NCBI GenBank assembly: GCA_021234155.1
Contig: JAJEKV010000022.1
Location: forward strand, 7,597,961 to 7,661,960
Direction of reading: 5' to 3'
Length of the DNA: 64,000 nucleotides
Source: Isoetes taiwanensis
Taxonomy: Eukaryota; Streptophyta; Lycopodiopsida; Isoetales; Isoetaceae
A program made the position numbers and the translations under genes. Shown piece by piece: positions 48,475 through 59,394 of this stretch. The first letter of the stretch is position 1. Each line of letters begins with the position of its first letter. The notes below the pieces were generated by a model. That model saw only the letters and a list, made by a program, of their open reading frames with translations. It searched no databases and was not told the DNA's origin.

Positions 48475-49680
48475 TTGTGGGAAGCAAAAAGTCACCTTGG
48501 CAAAATAATTGAGACAACAGGTAAAGAGGTCTCCTCAATCATGCAATGCATGTCTAGTAAGGAGTTACTTAGATGCATAAAGAAGGAGCAAGTGGCCTAT
48601 GTCTTTAACGAGGAGCCAGAAACAGAGGAAGACAAGGAGGCCAAAGCATTGAACAAGCTGTCAAAACCAATAGCCAAGCTAGTGAAGGAATTCCATGATT
48701 TGTTCCCAGATGAGATCAATCAACTTCCACCTTACAGGGGAATCGAGTATGAAATAGCAGTTGTGCCAGGGACGAAGCCAACAGGTAAGGCACCTTACAG
48801 AATGTCACCTCAAGAGTTGACGGAATTGAAGAAGCAATTGCAGGAGTTGCTAGACCGAGGGTTTATAAGACCTAGCGTCTCTTCATTTGGGATGCCAATC
48901 CTTTTTGTCAAGAAGAAAGATGGAAGTCTCAGAATGTGCATTGACTATCGTCAATTGAACAAGCACACCATCAAGAACAAGTATGCGCTGCCTTGATCAG
49001 ATAACTTGATGGATTAGCTACATGGAGCGAAGGTTTTCTCCAAGATAGACTTGGGGCAGGCTACCACCAAATCAGAATCAAGGAAGGAGACATCCATAAG
49101 ACTGCATTTAGGACGAAATATGGCCATTACAAATTCACGGTGATGCCATTTGGGTTGTCCAATGCCCCAACAACATTCATGAGGCTCATGAACGACGTTT
49201 TCTGCGAGTTTCTAGACACATTCATCATAGTTTCTTTGATAACAATCTAGTCTACAACAAATCATTGGAGGAGCATGTTCAATACTTGAGGAAAGTACTT
49301 GAAAAGTTGAGGAGGCATCAGCTTTATGCGAAACTATCCAAGTGTCACTTCGCGACAGAAAGAGTAGAGTACTTGAGGCATGTAATCACAATGGAAGGGA
49401 TTTCCACCGACCTGCGAAGATTGAAGCGGTAATTGATTGGCCAGCATCGAAGAATATCCATGAAGTGACAAGCTTCCTCAGCTTAGCAGGGTATTACAGA
49501 AAGTTCGTTAGGAACTTTGCAAAGGTAGCAGCACCGCTAAGGGACTTCACCAAAATGGAGAAGATAAAAGATTCGGTGAGTCATTGGTAAAGGAAGGCCC
49601 ATACAACATTTGAGATATTGAAGAAAGCTTTAACGATTGCCCCAGTCTTAATATTGTTCTCAAAGAAAAAAAAGGGGGCC
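48475..49680 (+). pseudogene. pol: Ty3/gypsy reverse transcriptase, RNase H truncated
   Basis: The N-terminal part shows [20 protein letters not shown], then [20 protein letters not shown] and [17 protein letters not shown]. It ends in a TGA at 48994 where gypsy elements have Arg, and a TAG at 49015 stands where they have Gln before [12 protein letters not shown]. Further blocks are [36 protein letters not shown] and [20 protein letters not shown]. The catalytic Y-x-D-D site near 49235 is shifted in frame, and the second Asp codon reads Asn. The RNase H start (FEILKKALTIAPVLILF) ends at about 49680, where unrelated sequence begins. The sequence style is chromovirus-like. Confidence 0.92.
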
Positions 49681-52272
49681 TGATATCCTGCAAATCCACA
49701 GCATGCTGAGATATTCTATCCTGGATCGACATTCCTAGATCAAAACTTCCGATTGATCCCATTACCTGCCGTCATGGTCACAATATGCAACCAAGGTCTT
49801 AAATCCGATCTATTTATTTGCCCAAAGACTTTTCCGCTGGACCAAAGCCAGAGTAGAAGATTACAACAGTTGGGAGATCTTACTCGAAGCCTCAACCACT
49901 TCAAGCAACTGCCATCGTTTTTTTCCTGGAATCCTGATCTTAACTAGCTGGACCTGCAGATTGAAACAGAGATTGCTGCCGTCAAGAATCTGCTACAGCC
50001 GATTCAGAAATCCTTGAAGGAAATTTTGTTGCTGAAGCTGATGAGTAGCCGGATCTATTCCTACCTTGATTGCCTTCTCGATTACCCTGAATTCTTTGTT
50101 AGGATTTGGGAGGAAAAAGTGTACAAAGGGTTTTCTCATTGCTGACTAAGAAGGGATACCAGGCATGGGTATCTCGCACTGGAAAAAAAATTAACACCTT
50201 GCCACTTTGTTCCTTAAGTTTTCTTTTGTTGAGTTTTGCTTTAAAAGGCAAGGGATAACATATTTGCCTTGAGCCTCGTGTAAACCTTATGTTTTGATAA
50301 CTATTCCTCTTTACAATTTGACATTTCGACCCTCCTTTAACTGTGGCCATTTTTAGGGTTTGCCTGTAAAATGCTCATATAGAAGTGCTAACAAGCTTAA
50401 TTACAAACCCAATCTACTATGATATTTCCCTTGTTGAAAGATTTTTTTTTTTTTTTTTTTTTGGGACAGTTGTATGTATTGAGTTTGAAATTGCTATTGA
50501 TGATTATGATTATGAGTGATTTGGGTGATAACTCATATCGAGATGAATGATGAGATGATGACATTACGACGTAAATGAAACTTGTGGAGAAGTATGAGCG
50601 AATTTTACAAGAATAATAAGCAAAGTTGGGAAACAATCAAGCTTTGGAATTCTTTAATATTAAAATTGCAACTGCTTTATATATGAAAATATCTAAAGAT
50701 TGATATACATAGTATTCTTGAATTCTTTATTAACGATTATAAAGATGTCAAGTCCTCTAAGTGAACTGAGGCCATTTCTAATAGAATTGAAATGAAAGTC
50801 TTTATTGGAAAAGAAAATTTTTAGCCTAAAGTGCTGGACTTGGAAATTTTTAGCCTAAAGGGCTGGAATTGAATATTTCTAATTGTGGATTCAATCAGGG
50901 TTGTAACCATGGACTTAGTTATGTTAGTTTGCCATATAATTTCTTGATCGAGGAAGATCAATCCCGGGAAGGGGAGGAATTGATATAGTGGTGCTCAGGG
51001 GAGTGGTTCAGAGAACAAGAACAAGAACAAGATAGTTGCGTGGGAATTGAATATTAAAACTTGCACCATTGAGATATTTATGGAACCTTGAAAAAGGTTG
51101 AGATCCTATAATTGGCCCACGTACCTTTACCTTTTTCCAAAAAAGGCTCCTTAATCCCTATATAAGGGGAAGAGGTGCACTTATTGGATTCAGATCCATC
51201 TCCATCCCTGTCTACTCCTTCAACTGCCTCTTGCCACCTTCCACAAACTCTGTATATGTTTCTTAGAGAGGATTCTTTAAGGGTTGATAATCCTAAATCC
51301 CTTCTTGCTTGACATAAATTGTGCATGGACTGTCTTGGAGATTCTTGCTTTTGCGAGCCCGGTTAGGTGGAGAGCTTTGGGCTAAAAGCCTGGTTTTGAA
51401 AATCCTTAATGTTTTAGTGTTGGTTCTTTTGATTACTGGTTAACTTTTGATTCGTAACAAAAATAGACGCACTTGCCTGTGGAAGACGCTAAGCAGTACC
51501 CCCAATTCATGGAGCAATGCAAGGGTCGACTTGTCACCAAAGTAGTCGACACCGAACCAATAGGTGAGTGTGAGGTAGATTAAGAAGTCTATTCCCGTCG
51601 TTATGGAAGTAGATGAAATTGAGAGATAAGAGGTCATTTAGTTCGTGCGTTCATAGGAAAGCACCTCTAATCAATGCCTACTACGGGGAGGATGCCATCC
51701 TCCACGCCAAGGGTGACTAAATGTGTAAAGCATGAGTGATCATCTTAGGGCGCTATCTCCACGGCCAAGATGGAAGAAACATCATCTTCCTACGCCGGGA
51801 GATTAGTCTTGCATCCATATAGTTAATTAAGTGTAATTAGTTGGGTGGTTCCTTAATGACAAACTTTATAATAAATAAATGTGTACTAACGTAGTGTTGG
51901 ACCTGCAGGCCAATAGGAGTGTCTAGCGGCAGGAGGGTCGCACTGCGAAGACTTGCAACACATGTTTTGTCATAATATATTGCAGGGAGACCAAATGGAC
52001 CTTTAAAGTTATAAAATTTTGAAAATTCTGTTAATGATAAGTGTGCAAACTATAACATTTTGTGAATATTAAACGCTAATGTAAGGGTTGAGAGATCATT
52101 TTACTATAGCATGTTATGGAACAAGTGATGTGATTATAAAAAAATTTAAACATAAATATTACCTTAGGGTAATTGTTATAAAAATTGCATGCGTGAAATG
52201 TGTTGCAGGGATCATGCAGGTTTTCAAGAGGGAAGACTCGTGATGCTGAGGACAACATCAAGATGGGAAGAT
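49681..52272. other. Segment in place of RNase H and integrase; no domain recognised
   Basis: Between the broken RNase H and the truncated 3' LTR I find no integrase HHCC, DDE or chromodomain motif. It contains a T-run at about 50441-50462 and a TATATAAG at 51159-51166, followed by a leader-like stretch. A short protein-like reading follows at about 51470-51580 (EDAKQYPQFMEQCKGRLVTK). The last 60 bases before 52273 resemble a gypsy 3' end with a short purine stretch (AAGATGGGAAGA). Part of this segment is probably another element inserted here, possibly with its own LTR promoter, but I could not find its ends. Confidence 0.4.
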
Positions 52273-52540
52273 TGTGACGTTCCAGCATATAATACGGTTC
52301 GAATACGTATATTATGCTGCCACACCACACGTACATGTCACCTTGACATGTACTTGGGAACCGAAAAGGGTTGCGCCTAGGGGGCAACCTCGTATATTGA
52401 TAAACATATGCAATTAGATCCCATTGCTCATGGCAAAACCCCATATGCCCTTTTTAACCTAAACCTAAAAGGTCATGTAAAAGGAACAAATGGGGAAACC
52501 CTAAACCTTTTCCATTACATTTCATCTTCTTTGGTTTCCT
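52273..52540 (+). repeat. Truncated 3' LTR (first 268 bp)
   Basis: This begins TGTGACGTTCCAGCATATAA, as does the 5' LTR, and keeps the TACATGTCA-CCT-TGACATGTA inverted repeat and the AAACCTAAAAGGTCATGTAA block. Similarity to the 5' LTR stops near 52540, so the last 1.2 kb of the LTR has been lost. Because the end is missing, no target duplication can be tested for the element. Confidence 0.88.
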
Positions 52541-52548
52541 AATATTAA

Positions 52549-53132
52549 ATGATCTACTCACTAAATCCTGTCCTTGCACTAGATTTTGGCGTTTCGTTCT
52601 TAAGCTTCCAAGTTTATTCGGGAATGGCTAATAGGAGATTTGGAGACAATTATGGCCAAGCTAGAGTGAGCGAGGATGGCCTTCGGTTTGCTTTAACCAA
52701 GGCCCATGACCAGTCTTTGAAGGTGGATGTGCCTAAATCCACCTTCTTTGCTCAATTCGAATCAACCCTAAACCCATTCAACAGACTGGATGCTGGGCCA
52801 TCAATGGCTATTTTTGGGGTCGGATTGACGGGAAGAGAGCTTTCAGAGAAGGTCTCTGACCTTATTTTACATGCTGCTGCAAAGACAGATATAGCATGGG
52901 TTATTCGGCACTTGCTCACTCTGAATCGGCAACATCGGGAATTATTGACAGGGATACATTCTTACCACGAGGGGATATGCAGGAAGCACTGGCAAACCTG
53001 ATTCTATGCAATTTTGGGATGATTGCACGAAGCTTGGGTGCTTTAGTGCAGAAAACAGTTGTTTTGGATGCACCAGCAGTGGATCTAGTAATACCAGCAT
53101 TTCCTGCTGCTCAAGAAATGCATGGGCAATAG
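52549..53132 (+). pseudogene. Unrecognised protein-coding remnant
   Basis: A frame with good protein character starts at MANRRFGDNYGQARVSEDGL (ATG at 52624). It continues through FAQFESTLNPFNRLDAGPSM and HAAAKTDIAWVIRHLLTLNR, then shifts frame near 52940 to RGDMQEALANLILCNFGMIA and ends EMHGQ at 53132. The total is about 170 residues. I do not recognise the family. It lies just beyond the truncated LTR and could be a transposon accessory gene or a host gene fragment. I could not link it to the interrupted transposase at 40672. Confidence 0.5.
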
Positions 53133-53961
53133 TTCTCGGGTACAAAGCTTTTAATGAAAAGCCAAATTTTGTAACATAGTGCTTCTTTTTTAATATATTA
53201 TAAACTTTCAAACAGAGATGTACTTTCATCTGACATAAATTTGTCTTTATCAATTCAACTAAACTTTTAGGGATCAGTTATCTGTCATTCTCAAATATTT
53301 TTAGACTGTACACACAGACCTAGTAAAGGAATATAGTACTTGTAACTCAATTCTGTCATTTTCTAATATTCCCAACATCAAATATTATTTAGCTGCATTT
53401 CGGAGTCAACTACACACAATTCACATGTTGCATACAGTACATCACAATCACTGTACAACACAATAACCACCACATGCACCACCACACTAAGCACCATAAC
53501 TAAGAAAACATGTGAGTAACAGAATTTATAAACTAACATGTGATTCCTCCAGATAGTGAGCAGCATATTCTTCTCTTACATTTCTCTACAATCTTCTAGT
53601 TCTAACATCCTTTGTGTTAGGAGACACTCTGGTGTTCTCAATCCAAAAATTTCGAATCTTTTCTATCTGTTCATCTGAAATTGCATCGAATATTTTAGCC
53701 CTCTTATAAAAAATCCATTTTCCACCATTGTAATCGATCTCTGCCCTCTTTTTCTTTGCCTTTTGTAGGTTTCTTGGGTGAACACCTAATACCTTTCCAA
53801 GATCTCTCTGGCTGATTTTGTCACTTGTTTTAGAATCTGCACGGCGTGGTACAGACATTGCAAGGCAGCTATTCTTGGCTGCTAGGCAGTCATTGCTGGT
53901 AGAGAGTTTCACAGTCTGCATAGAGTCCCAAAGGCTCCTAATGATGATGCTCTTGGCTTCC

Positions 53962-53975
53962 AAATCCTTTAATTC
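53962..53975. repeat. LINE target-site duplication, left copy
   Basis: AAATCCTTTAATTC immediately precedes the poly(T) run of the minus-strand LINE. It matches the right copy at 13 of 14 positions. Confidence 0.85.
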
Positions 53976-55114
53976 CTTTTTTTTTAAGGATCAAATTAAT
54001 TAATAATACGAAGTAAAGTACAAGACGAGCGATACAGGGGTACTCCTGCCCAAGCGACCACGCTCGAGCGAGAACCCGAATTGCACGTAAACTTAATTAT
54101 GACTTAGGAAACGAACCTGCTATTACTGTCTACAATGAGGAGGGTCCTTTCCCAGATAGCCGCCTTGAACTGCTCTTTCCGAGGGGATGCCAGGTAAGAA
54201 AGGTATAATTTGTACCTCAACTGAGGGATCAAAGCACCAGGTTGCACCTCTTCATTCCTGAACACTTTCATTGGTCACCGCTTCCATATGAGCCACAGTA
54301 GCCAGGCCTTGCACAAATGGAAGGCCAGGCTCTGAACCCGAGACCACCTACTAGGATACATCCCCAAAAGAACCTCTTGACTACGGAGAGAGGTGTGAAA
54401 GAGGCATTGGGCCCACTGCCATGTGGGCTGAACCTCTGTGCAGAGAAACATACAGTGTTCCAAGGTCTCAACACATGCACCACACATTGGAGACATGTCG
54501 CTGATCAACGAATTTATCCTGTGAACCCACGTATTCACCCTCAAGGATTGATGCAATATCTGCCACAACAACACCCGAGCCTTGGAGGGCGAGATTGGGT
54601 TCCACACCCATCTCCAGATTTTGCTCCAGTCATCTCCCGATACCTGGAGACTCCAGTCGTCCGAGGGGAGCAGCTCATCCTGAATTGTCAGAAGCTCATA
54701 ATAGGACTTTACGAAGTTTGAGCGGTCAACCTTTGGATGATACTGTCACACTCGACCCATCCCGTGCGAAGAGTTTAGCGGCAGAGTATTAGCCACTCGC
54801 GCTCAGATAGCACTATCTCGTTCCTGAAACTGAAGCCTGTGACGAAAAAGCTGCCAGGGCGCCAGCTGCCCGTCAACATACCAATCCTCCACTGTCAAGA
54901 CCCCATGCTGTGTCTACCTGTGCTAAACTCGAGGATCCACGGATGCTGCCAACACCGAAGGTGATGCACTTGAGCCGAGAGGGATCCACCATAACGATGA
55001 CTCTAACTGGATACAACTCGAAGCGTCGATCGCAAATAATGGGCGGACTTGCTCCGAGGCTCATAGGAGCCCCTTCAGAAAGGGAGAGGCGTTAACATAC
55101 GGCCTGATATCCAC
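53976..55114 (-). mobile_element. 5'-truncated LINE with poly(A) tail and 14-bp TSD
   Basis: On the minus strand the element ends in a poly(A) tail (T-run at 53977-53985). It contains the zf-RVT (reverse-transcriptase zinc-binding) region: WNPISPSKARVLLWQILHQS, then SPMCGACVETLEHCMFLCTE, at 54275-54607. Flanking target copies AAATCCTTTAATTC (53962-53975) and AAATCCTGTAATTC (55115-55128) agree at 13 of 14 bases. The 5' end is truncated, as usual for LINEs. The same family left the remnant at 1-480. Confidence 0.9.
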
Positions 55115-55128
55115 AAATCCTGTAATTC
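55115..55128. repeat. LINE target-site duplication, right copy
   Basis: AAATCCTGTAATTC closes the LINE insertion and belongs to the coding sequence KELQDL of the interrupted minus-strand gene. Confidence 0.85.
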
Positions 55129-55683
55129 TTTGCCTATAAATTTTTCCAATATTTTATCCCTCAGAAACTCAAGTAAAATTTCTTTCTGCATGCTATCCTT
55201 AATTCTTTTGGTCTGTTTATGGAAAGACATTAGCAAATTAAGGATAATGTGGCGTTTATTGCTTGCACTTCTTGATGAACTGAATCCTTCTGCCAATTCT
55301 GCAAGCTCCAATATTTCCTCTCTTCTTCTTTTCCTCTGGCATCTTTTCTTCAGCATTTTTTCTTCCTTGGTTCTTCTTCGTTTTCTCCTGTCTGAAATGC
55401 CAGTTTGTGGATAGATTATCTCGTTGACATCCGTATGCATTGGAGCTTGCAGCAGGGAGCCAAAGAACAGGATGTAAAGGTCCAAAGAATAGGAATTTGA
55501 ATTTTAGTTTTGAAATTAGAATTTCCCCCACAAATTGGGACTCTATTCTTAAATAACGGCAGTTGAGCGGTGCCATAATTATACTTTTATACCACAAAAG
55601 TGGCGGATGCACAACCATATTTTGGGGGGATGGGGGGACAACCGAATTGGGACACCACAACGTGCTTTTATCCGGACATGTTC

Positions 55684-56330
55684 TTAATGCTCCTCCAAAG
55701 TCATCGAATAAACCAGAATATCATCCAGATAGATGATAATAAAGAGATCCAAAAACTCCCGAAAAATATCGTTAGCCATGTGCTTAAAGACTGCCGGAGC
55801 ATTGGTAAGACCGAAAGGCATGACGGTATACTCAAAATGACTATACCGAGTTCGAAAGATTGTCTTCCACTCATCACCTTCCCTGATCCAGATAAGATTA
55901 TAGGCACCTCGAAGATCAATTTTCGTGAAGTATCGTGCACCTTGTAGTCGCTCCAGAAACTCTAGAATCAGAGGGAGAGGATATTGATTACACACATTGA
56001 TCTTGTTGAGGCCGCGATAATCCATAACCAACCATAAAGAACCATCCTTCTTGGAAACAAAAAAGATGGCAGCTCCTGCGAGTGAGTGAGAATGTTAGAT
56101 AAACCTAGTTGCAAGATTCTCCTCGATATAGGTCCGCGAAGTCTCCAATTCTGTTCGTGACAAGCCATAGATAGGATCAAATGGCGGGGTTGTCCGTGGC
56201 TGAAGATCAATAGGGCAATCATAGGGACGATGCTCTGGAAGCTTATTGGCTTTGACCTAATTAAAAACATCGTCAAAATCCTTGTACTTATCAGGAAGGA
56301 CAGGAGCAGACATTTCTGAAGCAGAGCTAG
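55684..56330 (-). pseudogene. pol: Reverse transcriptase of the second gypsy remnant
   Basis: The first part (about 56140-56330) reads PEHRPYDCPIDLQPRTTPPF with one in-frame stop before it. A second stop and a frameshift near 56060-56090 separate it from the next part (56031-55684). That part is open from [13 protein letters not shown] through [20 protein letters not shown] to the intact Y-L-D-D site at about 55715. The frame ends just after SMTLEEH, where the element is cut off. It is better preserved than the gypsy copy at 48 kb. Confidence 0.88.
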
Positions 56331-56758
56331 TTGAATGATGAATTTGGATTGCAAATGTTGAACTGGCATCTTGCCTACCAGATCTGATAAACTTGTGAAG
56401 AGAGATCTTCGAGATACAGAGCTGAGGATACGAAGAAGCCTCTACAGAAGCAGGAGCAAGAACAGGAGCGAGAGCAGGAACATGAGCAGAAGTAGGAGCA
56501 ACTGGAACAGGAACTGGACTAGGAACTGGAGCAGGAACTGGAGATAGACATAATCTAGAACATGGTCAAAATCTGAGACATGAACTGGAGCAGACACAAG
56601 ATCCGAATTGGACGTGGAGTAAAAATAGGAATAGCAAGGACAGAATTAGGGGCCAGGATACTGTACGGATTGAACTAGATATTGGTGCAGAGGTGCAGAT
56701 GAACTGGAACTAGAACTCAAACCAGCAAACCGAAAGGATCTAGTACGCCAATAAATCT

Positions 56759-57148
56759 TTAGGTTATGTAGCTCGAGCCAGGGCAGACCCACCCAAGACT
56801 ACTGGTATGTGGGCTAGCGATGAGATTGAAGGAAATGCTACAAGAAGCTCCCTCGAACAAAACATGAAGAGGTGCAGTACATTCTGTGACTATGCCTGAA
56901 GAGATCTCACGCCTATCAATCATATTAACAGAGCTAGGATGCTCGACCCTGCTTCTAGGAATGGCGTGCTTAGTAGCGAACATACTATCTATGCAGCAGG
57001 CATTCGCACCACAGTCAAGTTGCGCCAGCGTTTCTATCCTTCCAATCTCTGACTCCAATGAAATAGAGATAAAAAATTCTTTACTGACCTTGTCCGAGGG
57101 AATAAAACCTTCGTCACATGTGGGAGGAGTTGGAGGAATGTCAGGCAA
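56759..57148 (-). pseudogene. Aspartic protease of the second gypsy remnant
   Basis: LAQLDCGANACCIDSMFATK holds the catalytic Asp, with Cys where Ser or Thr is usual (D-C-G-A). The following NMIDRREISSGIVTECTAPL fits the flap region of this protease group. Just upstream, at about 57200-57240, is CVYYGGVGHIACRC, a C-C-H-C zinc knuckle whose second Cys reads Tyr; a single G-to-A change would explain it. Confidence 0.75.
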
Positions 57149-57408
57149 CCGTCGAGAGACTCCTATTACTCAAACGGGGCTTGAACATTTTGATCGCTTA
57201 ATAGGACATCTACAAGCAATATGGCCAACCCCTCCATAATAGACACAAGGCATCCTAAAATTTAACTGCTATAATTAACCACTAAGAAACCACTATAGAT
57301 GTGGTTATTTATGCAAACAAAAATAACCTTAAAAAAAACCACACATTATAGTGGTTTTTATAAATAATATAGGGTTATTCATGCGGGTTTCAGTTGTGAT
57401 ATGGTTTA

Positions 57409-57750
57409 TTATAATTGGTGATAGTTTCTAGCATGGTTTTTATGCTTGTTTATTGATACAACATGGGTTATTAAGTTGATAATGGTTTGTAGGATGGGCT
57501 TTCAATGCTAGTTTCATTTCACGATAATTATCCACATTGGTTTTCTTTTTGGAGAGTGGTTTTATTAAAATTAGTGTAGAGTTTACGGCGTGGTTTTCAC
57601 TGCCAATTTAAATATCTACTGGTTATTCATGTTGGTTTTCTATTGCATAATTGTTTATTAAAAATCAATTATGTTTTATAGCATGAGTTTCAATACCAAT
57701 TTAGTTTGTATGGTGGTTATTCCTAGAAGGAGTGGTTATTCATAAATCAC
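57409..57750. repeat. Degenerate minisatellite, about 94-bp period
   Basis: A unit containing AGTTTATAGCATGGTTTTCA and then TGGTTATTCATGTTGGTTTTC-like words recurs at about 57472, 57566 and 57660, with a shorter or more diverged unit at 57412. Copies differ at many positions. The array is AT-rich with no coding potential. Confidence 0.65.
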
Positions 57751-58535
57751 TTCAATAAATATTATGCACTCTAGGATGTTAAATAGTTTTCTAGACATAT
57801 ATAATGCAGTTTGTTATTTTTCATTGTTTTTGTCCCACCCGATTTTTTCCGCGCCGCAATCCATTTTAATCTTTTGTTGCCACGTTTTTTTCTTGGGACG
57901 ATCTGTTGCATCCATTCTTGACGCCTGGCGAATTCAGCCCTCATGCTCGTCGCCTGTAGATTGCTGTGGTCGGCCGGATCCAGATCCTTTGCAAGGGATT
58001 AAGCTTTGACGAAGTGGATTCAGAAATGGAGAAATAAAAAGCCAAGTATATGAAGCTCGTGCACAGAGCTCTTAAATCGGTGCCAACACAGAACTGCAGC
58101 AGAGCGGCACAGATTCTTGGAAAGATTCAAGCAAAATTTCCAGGCAAGGTCTAATTTAAGTAACTTATAGGGTAATAAGGTATGCTCGTTTCAAATTTTT
58201 GTTACTCCGGCAAACTACTGGTAAAAGCTTGAACAGTTTTTTGTCCGGTTTGATGCGTTAAATCATGCGAGCCGTGGCTATGGTGCCGCAAATCCTAAGC
58301 AAAGATTGTTCCAAAAAAAAAAACAAAACCCATCTACCGGATTAAAGCACTATATCATATCTTTGTGCGTGAGGAATGGTTTTGCCCTTTTTGTCTTCTT
58401 TGTCTTTGTGTGTGCAAATCCCTGCTTTTCAGCCTACTAGTTGCATGACAAATTGTCTTGCTCCGCTTGCTAAGATATGGGATGTATTATCAGATATAAA
58501 ATTTGTGATACTGAATTTGGATGGGATTGTTGTAG

Positions 58536-59394
<859 letters not shown>

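Larger units (their letters stand above)
41076..52540 (+). mobile_element. Ty3/gypsy retrotransposon carrying a histone H3-like gene
   Basis: Order on the plus strand: 5' LTR 41076-42590; tRNA-Met primer site from 42592; palindromes A and B; H3-like gene 43289-44390; palindromes C and D; unknown gene 45116-46269; gag 47027-47825; protease 48183-48437; reverse transcriptase 48475-49680; replaced or eroded segment 49681-52272; truncated 3' LTR 52273-52540. All parts share one orientation. LTR ends carry TGTGACGT and ACGTCACA in the solo copy. The reverse transcriptase resembles chromoviruses, but no integrase or chromodomain remains to confirm that. Stops and frameshifts occur in every gene, so this copy is inactive. 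Genes between the primer site and gag are unusual; the Ogre/Tat gypsy clade has an extra ORF there, but not a histone to my knowledge. Confidence 0.85.
53590..55485 (-). pseudogene. Helix-turn-helix transposon protein split by a LINE
   Basis: The minus-strand gene has two halves, 55115-55485 and 53590-53975, separated by the LINE at 53976-55114. The first half is basic and helical (RRKRRRTKEEKMLKKRCQRK, then LEFLRDKILEKFIGKELQDL). The second continues directly with EAKSIIIRSLWDSMQTV, then SQRDLGKVLGVHPRNLQKAK, which looks like a helix-turn-helix, then FWIENTRVSPNTKDV. After a TAG at 53600 the frame goes on with REEYAAHYLEESH. Without the LINE the two halves read in the same frame across the target duplication. 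Similar proteins of unknown function occur, to my recollection, in ferns, bryophytes and charophytes. A catalytic domain, if any, is missing here. Confidence 0.6.
55684..57240 (-). mobile_element. Second Ty3/gypsy remnant, Tcn1/sushi-like
   Basis: On the minus strand from 57240: a zinc-knuckle remnant, a protease (56759-57148), a Pro/Ala/Val-rich linker (about 56400-56750, made of GGAACTGGAGCA-like repeats) and reverse transcriptase. RT blocks are HRPYDCPIDLQP, DPIYGLSRTELE, then [40 protein letters not shown] and [12 protein letters not shown]. The H-x-P-Y-D-C-P-I-D-L block points to the Tcn1/sushi-like chromovirus group rather than the common seed-plant clades. No LTRs, RNase H or integrase are visible in the window. 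Confidence 0.85.

Noticed and set aside
58026-58145. Protein-like block KAKYMKLVHRALKSVPTQN as a GAPDH first exon
   Set aside because: It does not resemble the GAPDH N terminus and I could not link it by splice sites; it may be an unrelated fragment.
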